DNA of 64,000 nt from Mytilinidion resinicola (GCF_010093595.1 NW_022985437.1:2695809-2759808), one strand, 5' to 3'. Positions 10,223 to 21,022 are shown, numbered from the stretch's first letter. The notes: generated by a model not told the origin, from the sequence alone. A program made the numbers and translations.

Positions 10223-12224
10223 ATGGCTGCAGATCCAGCGGAGGGCGCGGGCCCACCTCGACCCCCAGCAGCCAACAAGCGGTTGATAGTATGCTGCGAC
10301 GGAACATGGAACGACAGCATAAGCACAGACTCGCCGGTAACCAACGTCAGCCGCATTTCCAGATGTATTCCTGGCCTCAGCGATACAGGTGTTGTGCAGC
10401 TCGTTTCATACCATACTGGCGTTGGTTCCGGAACGTCCAAGCCCGGAAATATCATTGACGGTATGACTGGCAGAGGTGAGTACTCCGTAGGAGGTAGCAC
10501 TTAGCATGCGAACACGCGGGGCATGGAAAAGGTGGCACACTAATTCTGGAACAAGCTGTCCTGTGTGTACACCTGTCTGTCACTACTTGGGTTGCTTCAA
10601 CGTATGTTCAGAGATCTAAAGAAGATAGATGCTCTTTGCCTTGGGCTATGTGGAAATGTGTTGAAGCACTCCATGCAGTGGCAGACAGCTGTACACACGG
10701 GCAGAGTACTTGATGAGTGTGCCACTTTTTTCGTGCCTGGCGTGGCGGTGACTAGAATATGTGACTGACATATTTCTCCTACATGAAAGGCGTATCGGCG
10801 AATATTCGAGATGCATATTCGTTTCTCTGCCACAATTATCTGGAAGACGAGCGCAATAAGGACGAGATCGTACTGATAGGCTTCTCTCGGGGAGCCTTTA
10901 CTGTGCGGAGCATTGCGTCTTTCATGACAGATGTGGGCCTGCTCGAGAAGGCTGGACTGAACTATATGCTCAAACTGTATGGACTATGGTCAAATCAGTT
11001 ATCCAGGAAGCGAGAGAAAGACGCGATGTTTCCCGGTATACCCCCTAGCACACCCAAAATTCGAATGCGCCGCCTTTGTCGACTGCTAGAAGATAGGAAT
11101 CTGCTTCGGAGGGGTGTAAAGATTAAGGTTTGTGCTGTCTGGGATACCGTTGGTTCGCTCGGCGTCCCATTGCCAGGGCCAATTCCGCAACGAGCCTCTA
11201 AGAAATTGGCCTTTGTGAACTCGGCATTACTTGAAAACATCGATGTCGCCGTCCAAGCTCTAGCCCTGAACGAGCATCGCAAACACTTTCAACCTACCGT
11301 ATGGAGTACCAACTCAAGAACCAAACTGAGGCAATGCTGGTTTCTCGGTGCCCACAGCGATGTTGGAGGCGGTTACGAAGACACCGGCCTTGCAAATCTC
11401 ACGTTAGTCTGGATGATCGCCCAACTAACCGAATTCGTGTACTTCGATCATAGGGCACTGCTTCATCTTGCTTCTCACAAGCAGATTGGGAGCACGGAGA
11501 AGTTTGTGACCAAAGAACGGGAATTTGGGGTCAAGGTCAATGTAGACATGTCTGCTTCAATCGCTGTAGGCGCACAGATCGAGTCGAGTTGGGCAGTGTC
11601 TTACTCTAGCATTGTTCGCAAAAGAGCTGGTATGTTCTGAGATGCGCTGCCCCAGTATTTTACTAGAAGAGAACCCCACGCGTGGAGACTAATACACAGA
11701 TAGGTAACATCAAGAACTCTGTAACAGGGCCGTTCCTCCTAGGCGGCACAAAATCTCGGAAACCAGGTCAATATTTGATGAATACCCATGGCTTATACAG
11801 AAACCCTAAAACCGTACCTATATCTACCAACGAGACCATACATTGGACCGTTCGCGTTTTGCTTGGATTGGGTCTGAGAGAATGCCCCGCTTTGCGTAAA
11901 TATTCCACAAAACTGCAAAATGGTACAGGAATAGTCTGGACGCTACATTCGAAGGGAAATGTTCCGAGGGCCGTGGAGCTGCGTGAAGATGAATTCTGTG
12001 CGCTGGAGAAAGACCTATTGGAATCTTGGATGAAAGCAGAAGGCTATGAGCAACACGCCGGCGCAAATTCTGGGGTGTCGTTGGGGCTCTTTTCCGAAGC
12101 AAAGAAGTATATGTCTCTTTCGGAGATCTTGATACCATGGCTTGGGGAGACACAAAAGCCGACGGTCCACTTTCCGGCGCGCGTCTTGCTGGAACCCGAC
12201 GAAGCAATTACCGTGGGATCATGA
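10223..12224 (+). CDS. DUF2235 (Tle1-like alpha/beta hydrolase) protein
   Basis: Exons 10223-10475, 10790-11629 and 11704-12224 join in frame to 537 residues. KRLIVCCDGTWND (about 19-31) opens the domain. IVLIGFSRGAFTVR carries the GxSxG nucleophile elbow (GFSRG about 115-119), and GAHSDVGGGY (about 271-280) supplies the acid/His region. This is the DUF2235 / T6SS Tle1 phospholipase-like catalytic fold; in fungi the substrate is unknown, and no signal peptide is seen. Intron 2 is ordinary (74 nt, GTATGT, GACTAATAC branch). Intron 1 is 314 nt, much longer than its neighbours, because a 216 bp foldback repeat sits inside it. A minus-strand orphan gene converges on it 103 bp downstream. Confidence 0.85.
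10521..10736. repeat. Imperfect inverted repeat inside DUF2235 intron 1
   Basis: The arms are about 10521-10609 and 10652-10736. The reverse complement of the right arm aligns with the left over nearly 90 nt, sharing GTGGCACACT, GTGTGTACA, CTGTCTG and GCTTCAAC. The combination of GTGTACA with a CACTGCATGGAGTGCTTCAA-like stretch matches the foldback family at 36.5-39.2 and 58.8-59.6 kb. Without it the intron would be about 98 nt. Probably a non-autonomous insertion tolerated in the intron. Confidence 0.65.
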
Positions 12225-12327
12225 TGTTTTGCTGTCGCAATACTTCTGAAATGGATGGAAAGAAATATCAGTCAACTAGCTGCATCGCCGTAAAGCTCTG
12301 CACTAAAATCAGTCACCGGTTTCCAAG

Positions 12328-13176
12328 TCATTTTGTGTCGCGGTAGGGGGTCCGGAATTTACGTACAGCATATATATGGTCATAATCAACGATGCCTTCC
12401 CAATCCTTGTCGCTCATATCGTCAAAGTTCCGCAGGTCCTGCGGCGAATCGGACTCGGAATTACGAAATAACACACTCAAATACGCTTGCTCAGATGCTC
12501 CTTTATACAGCGTCGCGTTCGTGGCCGCGCTGATTGTGATATTCGCTCGGAAAGGATAGCGGGCACTGGCATGCTTTAATAGGCAGGCGACCTTGAATTG
12601 AGGCTGAAGACCATTCTGCTGTAGGTGATTCTCCTGCAACGTCCACTCGACCTCATTATAGCCTTCCGCCATGCCAAAGTCCCGGCTGCTTGACAGCTTG
12701 TTCATCCATTTCTGCCCCTCTATCGTTGAATAGTGCTTTTTTTTATACTGTGTGCGCTTTACATATTGGTTGATGCTTGTCTCCTCGGTGATATCCGCAG
12801 TCGTCGCACTAGTATCGAGGATTCCAGGACAGAAATGCTGCACCTCAGGGTGTTGATGTGCAGCGAGCAATCCTTGGGTGGTGGTACTGGTAGAAGTACT
12901 TGCGTCGCGCGGCACCGTTACTGCTTCGAAAACGACCTTAACCGTGATCTTGGTAAATCGTACACTCGTGATATGATTTGCAAATGCAAAACCGAGCGTG
13001 ACAAGACTCGCAGGCTGGCCGCCCTGGCATGTTCCTTGTTGAAGGCTCGTAATGTTGGCTGTCACGGACTTCGACTTTCCCAGCTTTTGAGTTGCCACTT
13101 TTGGTTCATCATGGAATTCAACTGGTCTTCCCACTCCTCGTCTTAATCCTAGCCAGGAAGGTCCTTTGATATGCAT
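12328..13176 (-). CDS. Hypothetical protein, no recognised domain
   Basis: A 282-residue open frame from the ATG at 13174-13176, with no obvious splice interruption. Alternating hydrophobic residues (VTLGFAFANHITSVRFTKIT, then VKVVFEAVTV) suggest beta strands. A later ANITISAATNATLYKGASEQ segment is similar, so a beta-rich fold is plausible. The end is acidic then basic (DDMSDKDWEGIVDYDHIY). No signal peptide or membrane segment is seen. It converges with the DUF2235 gene with only 103 bp between stops, so the two may share a 3' region or overlap in their UTRs. I do not recognise the family. Confidence 0.6.
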   Translation of the reverse strand: MHIKGPSWLGLRRGVGRPVEFHDEPKVATQKLGKSKSVTANITSLQQGTCQGGQPASLVTLGFAFANHITSVRFTKITVKVVFEAVTVPRDASTSTSTTTQGLLAAHQHPEVQHFCPGILDTSATTADITEETSINQYVKRTQYKKKHYSTIEGQKWMNKLSSSRDFGMAEGYNEVEWTLQENHLQQNGLQPQFKVACLLKHASARYPFRANITISAATNATLYKGASEQAYLSVLFRNSESDSPQDLRNFDDMSDKDWEGIVDYDHIYAVRKFRTPYRDTK

Positions 13177-13715
13177 TGGGATGGATGCTGGCGAACGGCG
13201 CGGTCTAGCAGTCAGAAAAAGGGCTGAGCGGGGTTAGGTCTCGGCCGAACTACTCTCAAGCACGTGCACGAGCCAACGTCGTTGGGTACGAAGTATGTAC
13301 TCTTTCTTCCTGCGTGATACTGTTCATCCTCCAGACCAATTCAAGGTCGAATAGCTACATCTGTGGGCGTATATGCTGTGACCCAGAATGGGATATCAAG
13401 CTTCAGACGTGACCGAAAGGAGGTCCAATTCATCAGGTTTACGCCTCGGAGCTATCTACGATAGAGGCTTCGACCACTTCTATAGTCAGACGTAGAAGTA
13501 TTCTGCGAGCTAGAAGCTCCCTCAATCTATGTCAGACATACTGCTTAACTAAGTACTCTATGAATGCCCAAAAGCACAGTTAACTAACTACTCGCAGGGA
13601 ATGCTTACGTAAGACATATGCAGTGGTTTGTCAGCCATGCGCTAGCTTTCTGTATCTGCAACCTCTAGGTAGTGTCGGCCTTGTACATTATCAAGCCCTC
13701 TCCAATGCAAAAGAG
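13177..13715. other. Intergenic region upstream of the regulator gene
   Basis: About 540 bp separating two divergent genes. Expected to contain both promoters. No further gene or repeat recognised. Confidence 0.45.
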
Positions 13716-15491
13716 ATGACGGCAAGTGGCGCTGGTGCTTCTGTCGCGACTCACGCGGGAGTCGCATGTGCCTTTTGTCGACGCCGGAAGCGAAGCTGTG
13801 ACAAGCGACTGCCCCAGTGCTCCGCCTGTGCGTCTAGGAATCTCGAGTGTGAATACTCCAGGTGGGCCACTTGATTCTAGTGCACCTAGCTATAAACTCA
13901 GAAAAGTCTCCAGAATCTTTGCACCCAATGATTATGGCCCACAGCAGGCCAATACGTCGAGAGAATGGACTTCAACTCAGCCGCTCCTCACAGCGTCCGA
14001 CAGCAATCCGACTTTTCCAGCAGTGTACTTTCTAGACAATCGCGTATTCCAACATAGCCGCATGCAGCTGCCAAGGACCAACTGGACTGTCCCACCAATC
14101 ATTGCCGACTATGTAGGAGACCCTCTTCCACTGGCCTTGCAGTATTGGAACAAGGTGCACTCATGGATGCCCATAATCTCTAAAAAGCGCTTCTATGACC
14201 ACTCGTTAAATCCCCTCATTTCACGAGACGTTGATGTCGTTCTGCTACTATCCGCTATGAGACTCTTACTATGGCATCCAGCCCAGGAACCATGTCCGGA
14301 AACAGAGTACATGGCGATACGCCATGCTATTATTGAGGCAGAAAATCTTGGTGTTTTCACCCTTCAACTGCTACAAGCTAAGATACTCCTGACAATTTAT
14401 GAGCTCGGGCACGCCCTCTACCCCGCAGCATACTTGTCTGTCGGCTCATGTGCGCGCTTTGGTATAGCAGTTGGCGTAAATCAGTGTCTGCAGGCTACTA
14501 ATCTATCCACTTCTCCCGAAGCTGCATTGGAGACCGAGGAGAAGAAGAGGACGTGGTGGGCAGTTTTGATGCTGGACCGGTCCGTTTCTTTTGACTCCTG
14601 CCAATCCTATTCCTTTCTCGAACGCTTATCATTTTCAGCACCATGCAGCTAGGGAATCCCACCCAAATGCTCGCTACGGAAGAACCAGCATCCTCCAGCT
14701 ACCTGCCAGCGGACGATGAGTCTTTTGAATCAGGGGTACGAACATTACATAGGAAGCCTTTTATTACGCTGACACGTTTTCCAGAATATCACCCGTGAAC
14801 CGTTCCGTGCATCTTCTCCGGCATCCATCGAAATGGGTATGCTTGCAAGAATGTCTCAAGCAACATTCATACTCGGTCGTGTACTTCGTTTTCAAGCACG
14901 AAGCTCTGAGTTTGAGGATGAAGCATTCCGTGAGTCGGAGCGCTTGCAACTAGATAAGACGCTGCGAGCCCTCTTAAATCTTGTATACATTGAAGGTTCT
15001 GTCAAACGCATTGCTGTTTGTGCGCAGTCTAGTATCTGCTACAGGTAAGCTTATGCTCCCAATCGGGTCTGGCTATAGGAGGCTGAAGTGAGGCCACGCT
15101 AGTGCACTTATTGCCCTACACGATCCAGAGGCGAGACGAACTGACCTGGAACAATTCGATATGAAACTGGTGCTTCTTGGGCCAGTGGTCAAAGAAATGA
15201 CCTGGGCATCTGGGATCTGGTTTAGCGAACGCCTTGTTAATATATCCGATGCATCTCCGTTCTTGCTATTCTGGGCATATCAAGCGATCACGATATATCG
15301 ACGTCTAGAAGCGCGATATGGTAATGAGACACAACAGCACATGCTGTTAATGAAGGAGAAACTCAGATTGATGTCACTGAGATGGAAAGCCGGAGGTATG
15401 AACTCCTCTTGTCTTGCTTTTGGGAGTGTGCTCATGCAAGGCAGAGGCATATTTGCAAATATTGAACGCACGAGAAATTACAATGATGTAG
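13716..15491 (+). CDS. Zn2Cys6 transcription factor with fungal-specific domain
   Basis: Six exons, 13716-13861, 13902-14579, 14639-14735, 14785-15044, 15103-15395 and 15445-15491, join without a frame error to 506 residues. CAFCRRRKRSC then DKRLPQCSACASRNLEC is a complete binuclear zinc cluster (Cys at about 18, 21, 28, 35, 38, 45; CX2CX6CX6CX2CX6C). The middle region has the fungal_trans pattern (LQAKILLTIYELGHALYPAA, EEKKRTWWAVLMLDR). The last splice gives the tail AYLQILNAREITMM, far more family-like than read-through. Intron 1 is only 40 nt and is the least certain. The first in-frame ATG before the cluster was chosen. It lies next to the isochorismatase and exporter genes and is a candidate pathway-specific regulator. 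Confidence 0.85.
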
Positions 15492-15656
15492 TGGAATAAG
15501 CATACCGGGGCATTATAGCGAGCTGAATCCGCGACACCACAATATCCGCGACACCACAATGCTCACTATCTTTTCTCCAAGTCTTCAAAAGCAAGCTACT
15601 ATTCTCTCATGTTTTCTTTTGCTATGAAACACAACCGTGTTATACTTTAATCTGGT

Positions 15657-16430
15657 CTATTCCAGTGTTGCAATGAACTCCTTTACAGTCATCACTCTTG
15701 ATGCAAAGAGGGGCCAGATCAAATCCGTAGCCGCAGTTTTCAACTTATTGCTAAAGCCTGCGGTAGCATCAGACCTAGTAATCACGTCAGTATGCGCATG
15801 ATCTTTAATGTAAGTTCTCAAAACTTACAACAAAGTCGTCTCGTATCCGCTGATGGGTACATTAGCTAAGTCTCTTTATGGGCGCACTAGTGACACCTAC
15901 AGATCATATGCATATCTCGCCGTCGCTTCAACACAATGATTCGTCGTCAACCCGGCCAGCACAACATTCGTAATCTCCCTCTGACGAAGCTGATAGTTCA
16001 GATCCGTGTTCTGGAACGCGCTGCCTCCATGAGCATGCGCATTTCTCCAACTCTAAGCACTCGCAACTTACCTGCTCGACCAATGCTTACTAACAACCAC
16101 GTCCCCATTCTCTAGTCTAGGTTCCATACCCTCGTAAATCGTACCCCCAAACGCCCCCTCCTCGAACGCATAGCCCTCTTTCTGGCTCTGGTGGACGGCC
16201 ATCATGTGCTTCCATCCTTCGAAATTGCCAGGTCTAGACGGCTGGTGCAGACCGTAGTAGATGGGTATCTTATGAGCGCGTGCGGCGGTGAGCAGCTCGA
16301 AGATGTGCGAGACAGTTTCGGTATGCTTGAGGGACTCGGCGAGGATGGGGAACAGCTTTCCCTCTTCGTGGAGGAAGTCATTGTAGGGATCGATGAGGAG
16401 GATGGCAGTCTTGGAGAGGTCGAATGTCAT
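15657..16430 (-). CDS. Isochorismatase-like cysteine hydrolase
   Basis: Four exons on the minus strand (16072-16430, 15901-16020, 15829-15849, 15657-15774) with introns of 51, 51 and 54 nt give 205 residues. The family triad is visible: Asp14 in AILLIDPYNDFL, Lys115 in VVVSKHWSS and Cys149 in LAGLTTNHCVEATARYAYDL, followed by the typical SDATAGF segment. Related enzymes hydrolyse isochorismate, nicotinamide, N-carbamoyl compounds or other small amides; the substrate here is not predictable. One exon is just 21 nt, so automatic prediction may truncate the gene. It is convergent with the Zn2Cys6 regulator (166 bp between stops) and divergent from the transporter, which suggests shared control. 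Confidence 0.88.
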
Positions 16431-16712
16431 GGCGGTAAGTTGCTACTTGCTGCTGTTTGGAGAGGAAAATGATAGGTATTCTGATTTGGAGTCTCGTGGT
16501 CAAGTTCGAGCTCTGTTTGGTGGTTGCTGATTGCCGTGCAGACAGAAGCTACACTATATATACTTTGAGTTCTCCTCGACATGATCACTTCGGCTCGACT
16601 ATACCCTCCTCCTGTCCCATGTCTTGGAATGATTTGTCTGCCTCAATGCTTACACATCGCCTTTGTTGGACGACGGATCCTTGGAAGGTCACGTGTCGGT
16701 GCAGATCTTGCA

Positions 16713-16729
16713 TTAGCGGCGGCCGCTAA
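16713..16729. promoter_or_regulatory. CGG-type inverted repeat, possible Zn2Cys6 site
   Basis: TTAGCGGC and GCCGCTAA are perfect 8 bp inverted arms around a single G. CGG triplets in inverted repeat are the usual target of Zn2Cys6 factors, and such a regulator lies about 1.2 kb away. Binding is inferred only. Confidence 0.4.
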
Positions 16730-16891
16730 AGTCCACCGCGTCCGCCGCTATCCCCGAGTCGGAGCGCACAAGCATTCCGGATTCCTAACAATAATGCTAC
16801 TGATTTGCAAGTGCTCACTGTAATAGTTCTGATTAGATGAGAAGTCCTTGCCGATGCATTACGTGGTGGATTATGGCAGCGGAGAGGCGGA

Positions 16892-16908
16892 GAGGCGGCC
16901 GCCGCTAG
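16892..16908. promoter_or_regulatory. Second CGG-type motif in the divergent promoter
   Basis: GAGGCGGCCGCCGCTAG carries the same TAGCGGCGGCCGC core as the site at 16713, reversed. A third relative, AAGCGGCGGCCGGCTT, lies downstream of the transporter at 20505-20520. Confidence 0.35.
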
Positions 16909-17138
16909 TACAGTATTTGCATTGAGCTGCAGGTGAGCTTCCCGTCCGAATAAGAAGTTGCATGATGACTGAAATGGCTCCAAGTGCTTCTTCTTCTTCA
17001 CCGGGTCGCGATTTATAAGATCATACGGTTTCACCAAGTCGGTTGGTAAGAACATGATCCTTAGGGTGAGGAGAGGCTGGAGTCTACCTTTCTCGCAGCT
17101 GCCACGATCTGAATTCTCAAAACTTTTAAATTTACCAG

Positions 17139-20080
17139 ATGAAGCCTCAAAAAACAGCGACCATGCTGTACGAAACAATGAAAAGACCTTTACTGCGCGT
17201 TGGACTAACAGGACGGGTGTTCCTCCTGATGGTGAGGGGTGCTCTTCCTCCCACGATTGCAATCGCGATGTATAGGAGCCCGAAAGTAGCGACAGTTTAC
17301 GGCAACTTTGGTTTCCTGATAGCGCTTGCGAGCATACTGTCACTACATCTCCAGCCAAGAGCCCGGTTTCAGCAGAATATCGCTCTTGCAACGGTATGTC
17401 CGATCTACAAAGCTGAAGTCACGAAGCGAAAAGATGAGCTAACTTCGAAGGAAAGCTTTTGACGTGTCTAGCTGCAGCAGTCTCCACCCTCTCCCACTTT
17501 GCTGGACTGAAAGCTCGAAAACATACAGAAGTCCTTGGGGAAACGCGCGTAAATTACAACTCATCTGCCTCTGTTGTCAACGCCATCTTCCTTTGCTTCG
17601 TAGTCTGGCTCGTTAGTGCGTTACGAGCTGCCTGGCCAATGGTTACAATACCATTCTTGGTCTGCACTATTTATTCAATAGTCGCGATTACCAATGGACC
17701 GGGTGTGCGTTCGGAGCACAGCAGTTTGGTCCTGTGCAAGCAGTTGTTGCTATGTTACCTTACTGGATTCGAAATCTCGATGGCGGTGTCATTACTGTTC
17801 TTTCCCACCACCTCGCGTTCGGCTTTCATCGACAGCTCGCACCGATTTGTCGTCCAGTGTCGGGATCTTTGCATAAAAGAGCGAGACATCCTTAAAGCCA
17901 CGAGAAGTCGCGGAAACTCGGAAGAGGCGAGCGAGGATGAATACACAAGCCAAGCGACTGCGATTAAAACATCAGCGATAAGTATGCTCGGCTCCATGTC
18001 TGCTCTACGAGAGGAGTTGTCCTACGCTAAGCAAGAGGTTGCTTTCGGGGTTTATACATCTGACGACATGGAAAACCTACTTCATCGCTTGGAGAGCTTG
18101 ATGATTCCTCTTCTCGGTCTTTCGAAGATCCCAATTTTTAGCATTCTGCACTGGCCGCCTAGCAAGCACTTCAGCCCCTTTGCGGAGCTGATTAGTGCAA
18201 TGATGCTCTCATTCGATCACATAATAGAAGAGTTAGATCATGCGTTGCAGCATACAGCGGTGCTGGTACGAGTCAACGGATTCATTTTAAAGCATGTTAC
18301 CATCCCCATAGGCTTGACTAGACCCGACGATAGACGCGAAGGAAACCCTCGGGAGGCTATGGAACTTGCGCGAAACGATCTAGCTTAGAAGTTAATAGAC
18401 CGAGACGATGACGATAGCCCAAAGGGAGATCTTAAAGTTTTGTGTCCTGAACTTCTGGCAGAGGCCGAAGAGCACCTCTATATCCTTTGCTTGTTGCAGT
18501 CCACCTCTGCAGCCACACAGGAGCTCTCGACATTTGCCAGATCGCAGCTTGTGAAGGGCGGAGGCCAGAGAAGCCGTCTCATTTTTCCCCGGCTGGCGGA
18601 TATCCCTTTCTTCTCATTTTTTGTAAACCGCGACCCTCCATACCCGTCCACCGTCCTAGATCCTGAACACCTCCCACCCCGAAACGCAGTCGAGAAATTT
18701 GGCAACATACTCCGCAGAGCGCTCTCCTCCCTAGGCTCCGACTCATTCAAATTTGGGCTCCGTATAGTGGCAGCTACGATGAGCATTGGAATCGTGGCAT
18801 TCTTGAAGAGCACGCAGCACTTCTTCGTGGAATACCGCGTCGTGTGGGCGGTGGTGATGATTCCCATTTCCATGAGCCCGACGGCAGGGACTGCTATTTA
18901 CGGGTTCATAGGGAGAGCGCTAGGGGTTGGCGTTGCAATGCTGTTGGCGTATGTTAACTGGTACATTGTCGCCGGGAGGGCTGGTGGAGTGGTGGTGTTC
19001 TTTTTCATTTCTATGATGCTGTATTACTTCTTGATACTCAAGTACCCTCGTTTTATTGTTTTGTTTATCCTAGCCGCTGCGAATCACGTCCTCATTATCG
19101 GTAAGCCATAACTACGTTGTAAATGTGAAAGTGGCTTACAGTCTCTCCAGGTTACGAGCTCCAAGTCTCGGTCAAGGTTCCAGCGGAGATTGTGTCGCCC
19201 CAGCGATACTTCCCCGTATATACACTGACTCCTTACCGCCTCCTTTGCGTCCTAGCCGCACTTTTCATTGCGTTCATTTTCAACGTATTTCCTGCTCAGA
19301 TCTCAGAGCACAAGATCCTTCGCAAGAACGTAGTGACGTCGCTCACCCTCCTTGCCAGCTATTCGAGCTCCGTTTCCGCAACCTTAGACCAAAGAATCCG
19401 AGGCTTGGAAAGAGACACGCATCAAGCAACTAGTCCGGGACGACTTCTGAAAGCGAGGAGGCTCGAGATCCTATTCAAAGAGCTCACTCTGTTGACCGAA
19501 ATGCGCCAGATATCGACGATGGTGCCCTGGGAAATCAGCCTGGGTGGTAGATTTCCAAAAAGCTCTTATGATAGAGTCGTGGATGCAATACAAACGTGAG
19601 TGCTTCTCTTAGCATGCGATTAGAAGGCATTTCTGACCGTACGGCAGTGCCGTGGCATTCCTCAGCGTGATCGCATACATCTCTCAAACCTTTTCTGCCT
19701 TCTACCAGCTTCCGTCGAATCGGTTGGTACGCGACGCATATTCCGCATCACTATTCCACCATACGTCCAATGAGATCGCTACGACTCTTTCACTTCTCGC
19801 ACTCTCACTTTCCGCCGACAGTCCGCTGACGCCGGGGGCTCAAATTCCGGTTCGAAGACTCCCGCAGCGGTTCATACCAAGCAGAATCAAGGTAGTGGGT
19901 GCGGATGCTTTGGGCGACCCTAATCTCGAAGCATTCCTCGTCGTTGAGGTTGCTGGCGCACAGTTTGTGCGCTCGCTAGAGGTGATGGTGAGAACGGTAA
20001 GGGACCTTGTTGGGACGGTGGATTTTGGGGAAGAAGGTCAGGCTGCTGTTAACGGGGATACTTCAATGGGCGTGGTGTAA
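17139..20080 (+). CDS. ArAE_2/DUF2421-type membrane transporter (putative aromatic acid exporter), with an in-frame TAG
   Basis: Exons 17139-17393, 17456-19100, 19151-19595 and 19648-20080 join in frame to about 925 codons. The N-terminal hydrophobic block (VRGALPPTIAIAMY, FLIALASILSLHL, LLTCLAAAVSTL) matches the fungal 'ER transporter, 6TM' domain. After a soluble helical middle, a second block (YRVVWAVVMIPISMSPTAGTAIYG and RYFPVYTLTPYRLL) matches the FUSC/aromatic-acid-exporter half. An in-frame TAG at 18386-18388 interrupts the middle region; sequence resumes in the same frame with LIDRDDDDSPKGDL. Either it is a nonsense mutation or 18266-18388 (123 nt, GTACGA to TTAG, phase 0) is a fourth intron. 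Divergent from the isochorismatase gene. Confidence 0.78.
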
Positions 20081-20536
20081 AGTCATGGAAGGATTGGAAT
20101 GCTGACTTACCCCGGCTGTTCTCAACCTCTATACCAATTCATCAACTGATAGAATCGTGCTTAAGTTGGGACATGACATTAGTTGTCTGTTTGGACTCCT
20201 TACGGAGTAGAAAAGGGCTTTTTTTTAAAAAAAAAAAAATTACTCCGTACTGAGTAATGTAAAAATTCTAACCTTTAGACAAAGAATATGTTGCATGGAC
20301 GCTCCGTGATCGACTCTTTCTGGGGAATCGTGAGGTACTTCCACGCTAACGAGGTGTCGAAGAAGTCGGAGGTGTAACCTTCCTAAGGCTCAGCTAATGT
20401 GGCAAATAACATTAAGATCTGTGGTCAAGACCAAGCGAAGATGCACGCTATAAGCCCGATGGGCATTTCCAGCCCTCTTAGGGTTAGGACCAGCGTGGTT
20501 ACTAAAGCGGCGGCCGGCTTAACTAAAGGGCAGATT
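20081..20536. other. Downstream spacer with small inverted repeat
   Basis: About 455 bp before the palindromic element. TACGGAGTA at 20201-20209 and TACTCCGTA at 20241-20249 form a hairpin around an A/T run. AAGCGGCGGCCGGCTT at 20505-20520 resembles the motifs in the transporter promoter. No gene seen. Confidence 0.45.
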
Positions 20537-20998
20537 AATATCTAGGCCAGTGCTACGTGTACGACCTCTTTTTGCTATTTGTACGATGCCTTTTTGCTAT
20601 TCGTACGACCCCCCCCCCCCTGTAACCCCTTCACCGCGTTCTAATTGGCTCGGAGCAATGCGCCGGAGCTCCGGGCATTCACCTATACATCACGTGAGGC
20701 TATACGCGAGGCCGTATGTAAGCCCGTACGTAAGGCTATACAAAATGGAAAGGCTATACAGCCTCTCTATTTTACGGCTCATCCTTCCATTTTATATAGC
20801 CTCACGTACGGGCTTACATACGGCCTCGCGTATAGCCTTACGTGATGTATAGGTGAATGCCCGGAGCTCCGGCGCATTGCTCCGAGCCAATTAGAACGCG
20901 GTGAAGGGGTTGCAGGGGGGGGGGGGTCGTACGAATAGCAAAAAGGCATCGTACAAATAGCAAAAAGAGGTCGTACACGTAGCACTGGCCAATATCTA
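20537..20998. mobile_element. Near-perfect palindromic element with 8 bp target duplication (element C)
   Basis: The element body is 20545-20990 (446 bp), flanked by AATATCTA at 20537-20544 and 20991-20998, a perfect 8 bp target-site duplication. The ends are GGCCAGTGCTACGTGTACGA and its exact reverse complement. The arms stay nearly identical to the centre near 20767. They carry long C or G runs, a segment ATTGGCTCGGAGCAATGCG and a GTACGTAAGGCTATAC core shared with the elements at 61.8-63.6 kb. It has no credible protein of its own; ORFs inside are products of the palindrome. An 8 bp duplication fits hAT-like or related cut-and-paste transposition. Confidence 0.88.
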
Positions 20999-21022
20999 AA
21001 TACAGCCGCAAATATAAATAAT

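Larger units (their letters stand above)
16431..17138. promoter_or_regulatory. Shared divergent promoter of isochorismatase and transporter genes
   Basis: 708 bp between divergent start codons. On the minus strand a TATATATAG-like box lies at about 16553-16562, roughly 125 nt before the isochorismatase ATG. Two copies of TAGCGGCGGCCGC occur in opposite orientation (see separate entries). Minus-strand ORFs here have no protein character. Confidence 0.5.

Noticed and set aside
16726..17391. 221-codon minus-strand ORF across the divergent promoter
   Set aside because: It overlaps the start of the transporter on the other strand and shows no domain or splice support.
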